A stretch of 32,854 nucleotides of DNA from a virus: positions 1 through 32,854 of IMG/VR virus record IMGVR_UViG_3300031977_003400. One strand, given 5' to 3'. The notes under the pieces are model-generated. The model did not search any database, had not been told where the DNA came from, and saw only the letters and a program-made list of their open reading frames with translations. Position numbers and translations under genes: made by a program. Below, in pieces: positions 1 through 6,841 of the stretch. Position 1 is the stretch's first letter. Every line of letters begins with the position of its first letter.

Positions 1-474
1 ACGTCGGCAAAGCCTCCTTGTGATAGAGTGAAAAAGGATTTTGATGAAATCTGGAAATTTTACCGACAAAAATGCAAAGACCAAGAAAGGGAAGGATGCG
101 AAGGAGGGAAAAAAGAAGCTTTTGAGAAATACAAGGCAAATCTCAAAAAACACAAGCACGAGGAGATAAAGCAAGCCGTTGAAAATTACGCTGAACTTTG
201 CTTGATCAAAAACACTTTTTTGAAAAATCTTAGCACTTTTCTAACACCTTCAAAAAATCAAGTTGAGGAATGGAAAGATGGAAGTGAGAACGAAGAGGTA
301 TTAAAAGAGGCTCAGAAATACCAAAATAATGCACGAGGATTCAATAATAATAAAAATACATATGGAAGCATAGGTCAAGTCAGAAAATACCAAAGAGAGA
401 CACCTGAGCAACTTGCAGAAAGACTCAGGATTTTTGAAGAAGAAGAAAAAGCAAGAGAAGAGAGGTGGCTATGA
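1..474 (+). CDS. Phage replication protein, C-terminal part (5' end outside window)
   Basis: The frame is open to base 1, so the gene probably starts upstream; a GTG at 28 exists but has no clear ribosome binding site. The visible part begins near DFDEIWKFY and continues through GGKKEAFEKYKANLKK, EEIKQAVENYAE and LKNLSTFLTP. This is the 'FW..YPRK..K..A...W......I..A...Y.......STFL' pattern found near the C-terminus of phage replication-initiation (O/DnaT/DnaD-like) proteins. The tail after residue 90 is Asn/Glu/Arg-rich and likely disordered. Its stop overlaps the next gene's ATG, so the two are translationally linked. The family match is by pattern memory; the helicase-loading role is inferred from the family. 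Confidence 0.6.
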   Translation, partial: TSAKPPCDRVKKDFDEIWKFYRQKCKDQEREGCEGGKKEAFEKYKANLKKHKHEEIKQAVENYAELCLIKNTFLKNLSTFLTPSKNQVEEWKDGSENEEVLKEAQKYQNNARGFNNNKNTYGSIGQVRKYQRETPEQLAERLRIFEEEEKAREERWL

Positions 475-1088
475 GTGACGGAGTAGTAGACTTTGAAAAA
501 GAGAAAAGAAAAAAAGAAAAAAAGAAAAAAGAAGAAGAGGAAGCGATTGCCTTTGTAACTGAAGTGTACGGCTGGTTTGAGAAAGAAATAGACTCAAAAA
601 CAGGGATAACTTTAAAAGATTTTTTAGTAAGACGAGGCTTTGAAAAAGCCGATTACCAAAAGTTTAAAGATCAAGTTTTTTTTTCTGGCTTGGAGAAGTT
701 TAAGATAACGCCCTCTTTTATCTCAAATGCTTTACAGGGTATAAAAAAATCAAGGGTTGAACTTACAGTACTTAAAGAAAAGCTACCGCTCACTTTAGAA
801 GATCAAAGAAGGGCAAAAGAAGTACAAAAGAAGCTCCAAAAAATGCTGGTAGAAGCAGGAGAGAAAAAAGAAGAAAAGAAGGAAGATGAAAAAAGAAGCA
901 AGTTTTATTTTTATGAGTGCTACGACATAAGAGATCAGAATTTTTGCTATGAGTGCAAGGGAAAGCTAGAATTTTATGATTTTATAGACGAGCTAAAAAA
1001 AGAGTATCCTATGGTCAAGATAGTTAGGACGAGGAATTTTAAAAGAAGGGGGGAAGACTGGACAGTAGGATATGAGTCCTTAAGGTAG
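471..1088 (+). CDS. Hypothetical Lys/Glu-rich protein
   Basis: I do not recognise this 205-residue protein. I chose the ATG at 471, which overlaps the upstream stop as ATGA and follows an AGAGAGG-type ribosome binding site. A GTG six bases earlier would fall inside that site. The N-terminus (about residues 8-26) is almost pure Lys/Glu; a second charged stretch lies near residues 125-145. In between and after are more ordered segments, including an aromatic, Cys-containing C-terminal part (FYFYECYDIRD, NFCYECKGK). Its position next to a replication gene suggests a replication accessory or DNA-binding role, which is inference only. It ends the first transcription unit before an intergenic hairpin. 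Confidence 0.65.
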   Translation: MSDGVVDFEKEKRKKEKKKKEEEEAIAFVTEVYGWFEKEIDSKTGITLKDFLVRRGFEKADYQKFKDQVFFSGLEKFKITPSFISNALQGIKKSRVELTVLKEKLPLTLEDQRRAKEVQKKLQKMLVEAGEKKEEKKEDEKRSKFYFYECYDIRDQNFCYECKGKLEFYDFIDELKKEYPMVKIVRTRNFKRRGEDWTVGYESLR

Positions 1089-1102
1089 TCCAGACTTTTT
1101 TG

Positions 1103-1136
1103 AGCTTTTATAGTATATGAGGAGTACTAAAAAGCT
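1103..1136. other. Imperfect stem-loop after the first gene pair
   Basis: The arms AGCTTTT-a-TAGTA (1103-1115) and TACTA-AAAAGCT (1125-1136) pair over 12 bp with one bulged A, around the loop TATGAGGAG. It sits 15 bases after the stop at 1088. There is no uninterrupted T-run directly after the stem, so it is not a textbook intrinsic terminator; it may be a weak terminator or an RNA-processing hairpin. Confidence 0.5.
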
Positions 1137-1246
1137 TAAGCGTCTTTAAAACAACAACAATAAAAAAGACCTTTACCTTTTAAACAATAAATTTTTTAAA
1201 CGCAAGCACTTTTTTTCTGGAAGCATAAAAAAATATTTCTTTTTTT

Positions 1247-1288
1247 TTTAAAAAAATAGTTGACATAGTGAGAGTTATTTTTTAAATT
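1247..1288 (+). promoter_or_regulatory. Early promoter P1 (TTGACA)
   Basis: A perfect -35 TTGACA lies at 1260-1265, with an AT-rich -10 (TTAAAT, 1282-1287) 16 bases downstream. An A-tract sits just upstream like an UP element. The block 1247-1268 is identical, base for base, to 1795-1816 at the next promoter. It would serve the genes starting at 1347 and 1429. Confidence 0.6.
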
Positions 1289-1346
1289 AAAGTTATATTA
1301 TTGATTAACAACTCTATTCAAGAGATTCAAAAAACAGGAGGGGAGA

Positions 1347-1487
1347 ATGACAATAAAAAAGCTAATTGAGGAATTGGAAGAATTTTTAAAAGAGATGAAA
1401 ATAACTATGGATAAATACAAAAAAGAAGATGATGAACGAGCATCAAATACAATGTCAGATAAGCCAATGGGCGAATTTAAACTCTAA
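1347..1487 (+). CDS. Small acidic/basic helical peptide (46 aa)
   Basis: The ATG at 1347 follows a strong AGGAGGGG ribosome binding site (1336-1343), the best in this region, and is the first gene after promoter P1. The product starts MTIKKLIEELEEFLKEMK and is a single amphipathic, heptad-like helix, then a polar tail. It overlaps the next gene by 59 bases in another frame. That next gene has only a poor site of its own, so translation of this small frame could serve to couple or regulate the nuclease. Function is unknown, and the frame may partly act as a leader. Confidence 0.5.
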   Translation: MTIKKLIEELEEFLKEMKITMDKYKKEDDERASNTMSDKPMGEFKL

Positions 1488-1788
1488 AAGATATCCTGCT
1501 TTAAAAATGTTTTTTGCAGTCCCAAATGGGGGAGCAAGGCACGTAATTGTAGGGGCAAAGTTAAAAAAAGAAGGGGTCAAAAAAGGAGTTTTTGATATTT
1601 TTATAGACTACCCTTCAAAAGGGTATCATGGGTTCAGAGGAGAAACAAAGACTTTAAAGCCCAAAGGATACCTTACAAAAGAGCAAAAAGAGTGGGGGAG
1701 GAGATGGCAAGAGCTAGGGTATTATACTTGTGTTTTCAGAAGCCTTGAGGAGTTTATAGTGGAGTTTAAATCTTATATAAAAACCTAG
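1429..1788 (+). CDS. VRR-NUC domain nuclease
   Basis: A 119-residue stand-alone VRR-NUC (PD-(D/E)XK superfamily) endonuclease. Motifs in order: the N-terminal NEHQIQ with Glu4; PNGG at 32-35; the core Asp56 in GVFDIFID; the E-x-K pair at 72-74 in GFRGETK; and Gln86 in LTKEQKEW. These match the family's catalytic set, and the length fits phage members of about 100-120 residues. Such enzymes are common in phage replication regions and act on branched or flap DNA, presumably in replication or recombination here. Two ATGs (1429, 1432) are adjacent, and either could be the start. It overlaps the upstream 46-residue frame. Confidence 0.87.
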   Translation: MMNEHQIQCQISQWANLNSKRYPALKMFFAVPNGGARHVIVGAKLKKEGVKKGVFDIFIDYPSKGYHGFRGETKTLKPKGYLTKEQKEWGRRWQELGYYTCVFRSLEEFIVEFKSYIKT

Positions 1789-1794
1789 TATTTG

Positions 1795-1836
1795 TTTAAA
1801 AAAATAGTTGACATAGAGGGTTGTATTTTATATATT
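1795..1836 (+). promoter_or_regulatory. Early promoter P2 (TTGACA-17-TATATT)
   Basis: A -35 TTGACA at 1808-1813, a spacer of 17 bases and a -10 TATATT at 1831-1836 make this the best promoter in the window. The upstream A-tract and -35 (1795-1816) repeat P1 exactly. The predicted leader carries a CAACAACAAAA stretch before the AAAAGGG site at 1864-1870. A long-frame start near 1792 is thereby excluded, since the promoter would lie inside it. Confidence 0.75.
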
Positions 1837-1875
1837 AAAAACATAATAAACAACAACAAAACTAAAAGGGCAAAC

Positions 1876-2130
1876 ATGTTAGAAGACATAGACCAATACT
1901 ACTGGGAATTAAAATCAATAGAGCTAGATCTTTTTTCAAAATTTCGCATAAGTGTAAAAGCTGAAGAGTTAAGCGAAAGCGTTTTTGATGAGATTATAGA
2001 AGAATATGCAGAGGATTTAAGAGCAGACATTGAAGACTATAATGGAGACGTCACTAGGCCAAAGCCTAGATGGAATGTCCCAGAGTTAATTGAACTTAAA
2101 GAGGAATATCTAGAGGTTATAAAGCAATGA
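1876..2130 (+). CDS. Hypothetical acidic protein (84 aa)
   Basis: I start this gene at the ATG at 1876, after AAAAGGG (1864-1870). The same frame opens earlier (TTG at 1792), but that would place promoter P2 inside the gene. The product is acidic and mostly helical (MLEDIDQYYWELKSIE; later DEIIEEYAEDLRADIEDY), with a short proline-rich turn (RPKPRWNVPE) before a final helix. I recognise no family. It is the first gene of the P2 transcript and overlaps the next by 4 bases (ATGA), so both are probably made together. Confidence 0.65.
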   Translation: MLEDIDQYYWELKSIELDLFSKFRISVKAEELSESVFDEIIEEYAEDLRADIEDYNGDVTRPKPRWNVPELIELKEEYLEVIKQ

Positions 2131-2459
2131 AAATCCTTGTTAAAGATTTAGTTGCAGGAGGCAATGCCGTCTATGAGTCAGAGGGTAATTCCCTTTACTA
2201 TCTTTTAGAAGACAGAATAATCAACGGTAAAAGCGTAAAAGTTAGTTTTAAAGGAATTGATGTAATAACACATGAATTTTTAAATGCTAGCATTGGTAGA
2301 CTTTGTTCAAATTTTGACAGAAAACTTCTGATAAAACAGAAACTTGAAATTCTGGACACAAAAGACTCTCATAGAGATTTTTTCAAAGCTGTCATTATAG
2401 CTGGTCGAGAATACTATAAAAAAAAAGAAGAAATTAAAAAGAAGTTTTTTGAAAAATGA
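2127..2459 (+). CDS. STAS-like (DUF4325-type) small protein
   Basis: A 110-residue protein whose centre, VKVSFKGIDVITHEFLN followed by ASIGRL, matches the 'V.lDF.gv..v..SFl.e..G.l' signature of STAS-like DUF4325 proteins (anti-sigma-antagonist-like fold). The early part (GGNAVYESEGNSLYYLLED) fits the family's opening 'g..ar....' strand-helix. The C-terminal helix is Lys-rich. Family members often sit near regulators or ATPase-like partners; here it is two genes upstream of an Xre-type repressor-like gene. A signalling or protein-binding role is inferred, and no partner kinase-like gene is in the window. It overlaps both neighbours by 4 bases. Confidence 0.55.
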   Translation: MKILVKDLVAGGNAVYESEGNSLYYLLEDRIINGKSVKVSFKGIDVITHEFLNASIGRLCSNFDRKLLIKQKLEILDTKDSHRDFFKAVIIAGREYYKKKEEIKKKFFEK

Positions 2460-2695
2460 AAGATATTTACAACCCTTTTTCAATGCGTGAAATCATAGAC
2501 GCTGGTCTAAGATCATATACAAAAAGGAAAAAGCAAAAGAAAACAATTAGGACGAGGGAAGACATACTAAAAGCCACAAAAGAATTTTTAGAAAGAGGAG
2601 GCAAGATAAGAAAAGGAGAAGATATAAAGCCAAAAACAAAACTTGAGATGAAAGAAATAAATCTCATGAGGAAAAAAACTTGGAAAAACTCGTAG
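2456..2695 (+). CDS. Hypothetical basic protein (79 aa)
   Basis: It starts in an ATGA overlap with the preceding gene and ends exactly one base before the next ATG. The product is strongly basic (SYTKRKKQKKTIRTRED), with a central helix (ILKATKEFLERGG) and a Lys-rich C-terminus. Such composition suggests nucleic-acid binding, but no known domain was recognised. A comparable minus-strand frame exists over the same bases and is regarded as a shadow, because gene spacing and coupling fit the plus strand. Confidence 0.6.
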   Translation: MKDIYNPFSMREIIDAGLRSYTKRKKQKKTIRTREDILKATKEFLERGGKIRKGEDIKPKTKLEMKEINLMRKKTWKNS

Positions 2696-2917
2696 ATGGA
2701 CAAAGAAGAGTTTATCGAAATTCAAAAAGAGCTAGGGGTTATGAATAAAGACCTAGCAAAAGATTTAGGGGTTTCTGTTAGGACTATATCTTACTATAAA
2801 AACGGAAGGTTTGAGCCTTCTGAAGATATAGTAAAAATTTTACTAGTAAAGCTTGCTCTAAAAAGAATATCTGAAAAAGAAAGCAAAAAACAAAATATTT
2901 CTTTAAAAAATACTTGA
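2696..2917 (+). CDS. Xre/Cro-type helix-turn-helix regulator
   Basis: A 73-residue single-domain DNA-binding protein. The helix-turn-helix covers about residues 8-45: LGVMNKDLAKDLGVS, then RTISYYKNGRFEP, with the usual 'A..lGvs..tIs.y..G...P' spacing of Cro/CI-type proteins. It lacks a dimerisation or protease domain, so it is Cro-like rather than a full repressor. Its start directly follows the upstream stop and the site in front is weak, implying coupled translation. A likely target is one of the repeated promoters near 1250 and 1800, or the palindrome at 32288, but no operator was proven. Confidence 0.8.
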   Translation: MDKEEFIEIQKELGVMNKDLAKDLGVSVRTISYYKNGRFEPSEDIVKILLVKLALKRISEKESKKQNISLKNT

Positions 2918-2974
2918 ATTTACACATAAAAAAGATTATTTTTTGTTTATATTTAAATTAAAAAAAAGAGCGAA

Positions 2975-3154
2975 ATGTTAGACGAGAGAGAAGATAGGCG
3001 TTACAACTCAGGGCGAAGAAGATTCTTCGAAGGTTCAAAAGAGCAAAAGCATTTCTTAGTCCCGATAGAAATACTTGAGGAAGTGAAAGAGAACGCTTTG
3101 AAAATATGGGAGAAGAGAAAAAAGAAAATAAAAAAAAAGAAAGATGAAATTTAA
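2975..3154 (+). CDS. Hypothetical basic protein (59 aa)
   Basis: ATG at 2975, preceded only by a weak AAAGAG-like site; stop at 3152-3154, overlapping the next gene by 11 bases. The product begins MLDEREDRRYNSGRRRFF, has a short ordered middle (HFLVPIEILEEVKENALKIW) and ends in a run of lysines. The basic ends suggest nucleic-acid contact; no family was recognised. The 57 bases before it are very AT-rich and may contain a promoter, but no convincing -35/-10 pair was found. Confidence 0.5.
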   Translation: MLDEREDRRYNSGRRRFFEGSKEQKHFLVPIEILEEVKENALKIWEKRKKKIKKKKDEI

Positions 3155-3407
3155 GTTTTTTAAAGAAACATTAAATTCAAGTTCATTGTATTTTATAACA
3201 GTGCTTTCTATAACACTGAGTGTTTTCTTGAATCTTTACTTAGAAAAAACAAACATAGAAAAAATAGAAAACTATAAAACAAAAATTACAAAGCTTGAAG
3301 ATGATCTTTCAAAACACAAAGAAGCAAGCAAAATAAACCTAGAACTTTTAAGGCTCTACAAAGAAAACGTGGAATTTTATAGTAAAAAGAGGAGAAATTG
3401 TGAGTAA
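3144..3407 (+). CDS. Membrane-anchored coiled-coil protein (87 aa)
   Basis: One hydrophobic segment at about residues 13-33 (SSLYFITVLSITLSVFLNL) is followed by a heptad-rich helix (KIENYKTKITKLEDDLSKHK) to the end. With lysines before the segment, this is a type II-like anchor with the coiled coil outside the cytoplasm, or the reverse if orientation is not fixed by so few charges. This shape resembles i-spanins (Rz), but it lies in the early operon directly before SSB and no Rz1 partner is nested here, so a lysis role is doubtful. It overlaps both neighbours (11 and 8 bases). Confidence 0.6.
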   Translation: MKFKFFKETLNSSSLYFITVLSITLSVFLNLYLEKTNIEKIENYKTKITKLEDDLSKHKEASKINLELLRLYKENVEFYSKKRRNCE

Positions 3408-3792
3408 CTTAAACAGAGTAACTTTAATAGGAAGAGCAGGGAATACGCCAGAAAAAAGAGCGACAAGTACGGGTTCAGAGGTTTCAAACTTTAGTATTGC
3501 TACTACAGAAAAGTACAAAAATAAAGCTGGTGGGAAAGAAGAAAGCACAGAGTGGCATAATGCAGTAGCGTGGAATAAAATCTGCGACTATGTAACAAAG
3601 TATATCAACAAAGGAGATCTAGTATACATAGAAGGAGCTTTAAAGTATAGTAAATACACAAATAAAGAAGGCATTGAGAAAAGTAAAACTGAAATTCTTT
3701 GTAGTAGTGTTAAGTTGCTTTCCTCTTCTAAAAAAATAGAGAACGGCGAGGTTAGGCTACCAGAATTCTTAGAGGACAGCTTTCCTTTTTAA
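3400..3792 (+). CDS. ssb: Single-stranded DNA-binding protein
   Basis: A 130-residue bacterial-type SSB. It opens with MSNLNRVTLIGRAG and contains SNFSIATTEKYK, TEWHNAVAWNKI and NKGDLVYIEGAL, the standard OB-fold strand order over about residues 1-108. The linker is short, and the protein ends EDSFPF, the acidic-plus-PF tip that recruits SSB-binding partners. Start is GTG at 3400 after AGAGGAGAA (3388-3396). It protects ssDNA during phage replication and recombination, working with the replication protein at the left edge and the exonuclease at the right edge of the window. Confidence 0.95.
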   Translation: MSNLNRVTLIGRAGNTPEKRATSTGSEVSNFSIATTEKYKNKAGGKEESTEWHNAVAWNKICDYVTKYINKGDLVYIEGALKYSKYTNKEGIEKSKTEILCSSVKLLSSSKKIENGEVRLPEFLEDSFPF

Positions 3793-3803
3793 AATTTTAT
3801 ACT
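3773..3803 (+). promoter_or_regulatory. Possible promoter ahead of the packaging operon
   Basis: A good -10 (TATACT, 3798-3803) in an AT-rich gap lies 19 bases after AGGACA (3773-3778), a 4-of-6 match to TTGACA inside the end of ssb. It could start the late transcript at the ParB-methyltransferase gene. The -35 is weak and the spacing long, so this is tentative. Confidence 0.25.
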
Positions 3804-3821
3804 AACCGACATAAAAGAGCC

Positions 3822-5075
3822 TTGAAAATAGAAACGCTAAACGTTGGTGATATAGTACCAGCAAAATATAATCCTCGAGAAATTACAAAAGAAGCCTTGG
3901 AAGGGCTTAAAGCCTCAATTGAAACCTTTGGACAAGTAGACCCTCTGATAGTCAACAAAAGAGGGAACGTACTAGTAGGAGGACACCAAAGGCTCAAAGT
4001 ACTAAAAGAAATAGGAGTAAACACCGTTGAATGCGTTATTGTAGACTTAGACGAGACAAAAGAAAAAGCTCTGAATATCGCTTTGAATTCTCAGTATATA
4101 TCAGGGGAGTTTGAAATCAAAGAGCTTGAACCTATTCTCAAAGAACTAAAGTTTAATTTTGATCAGTATGAAGATATTAGGCTAGATGTTTTTGAGCTTG
4201 ATTATGACCTTGACTTTTTAGAGGAAGACGAACAAGAAGGCATTAATGGCGATGAAAATTCAATGCCAGAAGAGCTTGATAAAATCCTTATAAAAAAAGG
4301 AGATTTTATTGAACTTGGTGATCATATTTTACTCTGTGGGGATTCTACCTCTGAAAAAGACGTTGAAAGGGCTCTTAATGGCCATGCCCCTAATCTTATG
4401 GTGACTGACCCTCCTTACGGGGTAAATTATGAGGCCGACTGGAGAGCAGATCGAAAAAACACAAAAAAAACGGAAAGAGAAAAAAACAGCAAAATAGAAA
4501 ATGATGACAGGGCCGACTGGTTAGAAGCATACTCTCTTTTTAAAGGAGACATTGCTTATGTTTGGCATGCTATTTTGTATACTGACGTTGTTATGTCTAA
4601 CTTGAGAGACGCAGGCTTTGAGCTTTGTCAAAATATTATATGGAATAAAAACGTACATGCCCTATCCAGAAGCAATTACCACTGGAAGCACGAGCCTTGC
4701 TGGTACGCTGTAAAAAAGGGGGGAGAAAGAAACTGGAAAGGTGGCAGGACTCAGACTACTGTCTGGGACATAAAATCTATAGCCTTTGAAAAAGATAAAA
4801 CTGGCCATCCAACACAAAAACCACTAGAGATCTATGAAAGGCCTATAAAATTCCACACTGATAAAGGAGAACATATTTATGACCCTTTTGGTGGCAGTGG
4901 AACTTTGATAATAGCCTGTGAAAAACTTAAAAGAAAAGCGATAAGTTTGGAGCTTGCCCCAAAGTTTTGCCAGACGATTGTTCAAAGGTGGGTAGAATAC
5001 ACAAAAAAAGACCTGATAAAAATCAATGGAGAGGAAGTAGAGTGGAGTGAATTTACTCAAGGAGGTGTTTTTTAA
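3822..5075 (+). CDS. ParB-like domain fused to DNA N6-adenine/N4-cytosine methyltransferase
   Basis: A 417-residue two-domain protein. Residues 1-95 form a ParB/sulfiredoxin-type domain (NPREITKEALEGLKASI; the nucleotide-binding box GGHQR at 53-57). Residues 155-395 form a beta-class methyltransferase: DPPY at 196-199 (catalytic motif IV) comes before HPTQKP (329-334) and the AdoMet-binding DPFGGSG (354-360). No Met exists in frame until about residue 148, so the TTG at 3822 is the likely start, with a weak site. This fusion is a common phage gene placed just before the terminase, probably modifying phage DNA against host restriction or marking it for packaging. Its stop touches the terminase small subunit gene. 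Confidence 0.9.
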   Translation: MKIETLNVGDIVPAKYNPREITKEALEGLKASIETFGQVDPLIVNKRGNVLVGGHQRLKVLKEIGVNTVECVIVDLDETKEKALNIALNSQYISGEFEIKELEPILKELKFNFDQYEDIRLDVFELDYDLDFLEEDEQEGINGDENSMPEELDKILIKKGDFIELGDHILLCGDSTSEKDVERALNGHAPNLMVTDPPYGVNYEADWRADRKNTKKTEREKNSKIENDDRADWLEAYSLFKGDIAYVWHAILYTDVVMSNLRDAGFELCQNIIWNKNVHALSRSNYHWKHEPCWYAVKKGGERNWKGGRTQTTVWDIKSIAFEKDKTGHPTQKPLEIYERPIKFHTDKGEHIYDPFGGSGTLIIACEKLKRKAISLELAPKFCQTIVQRWVEYTKKDLIKINGEEVEWSEFTQGGVF

Positions 5076-5612
5076 ATGGCTTACTCAGAGAAGGAAAAAG
5101 CAAAAATTAAGGCTGAGTTTGAGGCAGGTTTAGACAGTCAAGGAAAGATCTGTCAAAAATGGCGTATGTCTAGGAATACTCTGAAAAAATTCGCTAAAGA
5201 TGAAGGGTGGATTTATGGCAAAAATGATAGGGAATTGACACACACTATCAATAAAAATGCAACGTCAAAAATCATTGAATCAAAAGCAAAAGAATTAGAA
5301 AATTTTACAGAAAACCACATCAAATCAATTAAGAGTATTACAGCTTTAACCAGAGCGACAATTTCACGACTTGGGAAGCAAGTTGACGGCACAAAGAACC
5401 AAGTTGACAAGCTAGAAAGCGAGGCTATTTTTTCACAGCAAAAATTCTTGAAGATAGCTAGCGAAACTCTCGATACTTGCTACAAATCACAAAAATCAGC
5501 ACTAGGACTAGACGAGAAAAAAGAAAGCGAAATCAACGTGCAAGTAAACAATGAGAGATTGCCAGATATAAAAATTATTGGAGTTTCACCCGATTCACCA
5601 GCTCCAGAATGA
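5076..5612 (+). CDS. Terminase small subunit
   Basis: A 178-residue DNA-recognition subunit of the packaging motor. The N-terminal helix-turn-helix is visible at about residues 15-45 (QGKICQKWRMSRNTLKKFAK, then DEGW). A long helical oligomerisation region follows, and an extended polar tail probably contacts the large subunit. The ATG at 5076 follows the strong site AAGGAGGTG (5059-5067), which marks a well-expressed start. It lies between the methyltransferase and the large terminase and overlaps the latter by 4 bases. Assignment rests on domain shape and position. Confidence 0.85.
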   Translation: MAYSEKEKAKIKAEFEAGLDSQGKICQKWRMSRNTLKKFAKDEGWIYGKNDRELTHTINKNATSKIIESKAKELENFTENHIKSIKSITALTRATISRLGKQVDGTKNQVDKLESEAIFSQQKFLKIASETLDTCYKSQKSALGLDEKKESEINVQVNNERLPDIKIIGVSPDSPAPE

Positions 5613-6841
5613 GTGCAATCGAACTCAAACTGCCGCAAAAGCTAGCGTGGGTTTTTGCTAAAGATTCAAGATATAAAGGGGCTTACGGAGGTCGAGGCTC
5701 TGGGAAGTCTTTTTCTTTTGCTCTTATGTGTGCAGTCCTAGGAGTAAGGAAAAAAATTCGTGTGTTATGTGCTAGGGAGTTTCAAAATTCGATTAAAGAC
5801 TCAGTGCTTCAAGAAGTTTCAAGCGCGATAGAGTCGCATGAAGTTCTTAGAGATTACTATGATGTTGGAGTTAATTACATAAAAGGCAAAAACGGCACAG
5901 AATTTTTGTTTAAAGGGCTAAGGCATAACTATAGAGAGATAAAGTCAACCTCGCAAGTCGATATTTGCTGGGTGGAAGAGGCAGAAACAGTCAGTGAAAA
6001 ATCTTGGGCTGTTTTAATCCCAACTATAAGAGCTAAAGGTTCAGAAATTTGGCTTACTTGGAATCCAGAATCCAAAGACTCCTCTACTCACAAAAGGTTC
6101 ATACTTAACCCTCCAGAAAATTCAAGAATTGTAAAACTCAACTATAAAGACAATCCTTGGTTTCCAGAAGAGTTAGAGGACGAAAGAAAAAGAGACTTAG
6201 AGCTTAACCCTGATACTTACTCTCATATCTGGGAAGGAGAATGCCTAGAGGTCACAGAAGCCCAAATTTTTAAAGACAAGTGGATCGTTGAAGACTTTGA
6301 AGAGCATGAGCTAGGGGGGAAACATCTTTCTGAGGGAGTCTATTACGGTACAGATTTTGGTTTTTCAAACGATCCTACAGCTTTTGTTAGATGTTATATT
6401 TATGACTCCTGTCTTTACATAACTCACGAAGCTGGCGGTAAAAAAATAGATTTGGATGACTTGGTAGAGAGGGTTTATTCTAAAATTAGAGATTTTAATA
6501 AGTTTGTGATAAGGGGAGACGCTTCGAGGCCCGAGACAATATCCTATCTTAAAAAAAATGGCCTAAGAATAATACCAGCTAAAAAATGGAGTGGATCTGT
6601 AGAAGATGGGATAGCTCACATAAGAGGGTATAAAAAAGTAATTATCCACCCAAGGTGTACAGAGACCATAAAAGAGTTTAGAACCTACAGTTATAAGGTA
6701 GATAGATTAAGTGGGGATGTTTTGAGAACTATTGTTGATGCTAACAATCATTATATAGATGCTATTAGATACGCTCTTGACCCTATGATCAAGTCTAAAA
6801 TAACAATTGCACAAGCAATCAAAATGAGCAAGGGGAAATGA
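5609..6841 (+). CDS. Terminase large subunit (PBSX/Terminase_3 type)
   Basis: A 410-residue packaging ATPase-nuclease. ATPase: Walker A GGRGSGKS at 27-34, Walker B with catalytic Glu in DICWVEEAE (118-126) and a coupling motif WLTWNP (148-153). RNase H-like nuclease: Asp249 in YYGTDFGFSNDPTA, Asp304 in IRGDASRPE and Asp384 in HYIDAIRYAL. All three acidic residues are present, so cleavage activity should be intact. The length is normal for the family. The start overlaps the small subunit stop (ATGA) with no separate binding site, indicating coupling; the stop overlaps the portal ATG. Confidence 0.96.
   Translation: MSAIELKLPQKLAWVFAKDSRYKGAYGGRGSGKSFSFALMCAVLGVRKKIRVLCAREFQNSIKDSVLQEVSSAIESHEVLRDYYDVGVNYIKGKNGTEFLFKGLRHNYREIKSTSQVDICWVEEAETVSEKSWAVLIPTIRAKGSEIWLTWNPESKDSSTHKRFILNPPENSRIVKLNYKDNPWFPEELEDERKRDLELNPDTYSHIWEGECLEVTEAQIFKDKWIVEDFEEHELGGKHLSEGVYYGTDFGFSNDPTAFVRCYIYDSCLYITHEAGGKKIDLDDLVERVYSKIRDFNKFVIRGDASRPETISYLKKNGLRIIPAKKWSGSVEDGIAHIRGYKKVIIHPRCTETIKEFRTYSYKVDRLSGDVLRTIVDANNHYIDAIRYALDPMIKSKITIAQAIKMSKGK

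Larger units (their letters stand above)
1089..1346. other. Intergenic control region (hairpin, A/T tracts, promoter)
   Basis: This is the longest gene-free stretch in the window. It holds an imperfect hairpin (1103-1136), an 'AACAACAACAA' run near 1150, a T-tract followed by an A-tract near 1239-1256, and a TTGACA promoter at 1260. No open frame with a credible start was seen on either strand. Confidence 0.7.

Noticed and set aside
465-470. GTG start two codons before the ATG of the second gene
   Set aside because: It falls within the ribosome binding site; the ATG at 471 forms the usual ATGA overlap.
1231-1256. T-tract plus A-tract as intrinsic terminator
   Set aside because: It can pair only as A/T runs without a GC stem; it is more likely an UP-like element of promoter P1.
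1792-1875. N-terminal extension of the 84-residue gene from a TTG at 1792
   Set aside because: Promoter P2 (-35 at 1808, -10 at 1831) lies inside it, and the ATG at 1876 has its own binding site.
2467-2703. Minus-strand hydrophobic frame opposite the basic protein
   Set aside because: Phe/Ser/Ile-rich antisense of a Lys-rich gene; the plus-strand gene is coupled on both sides.
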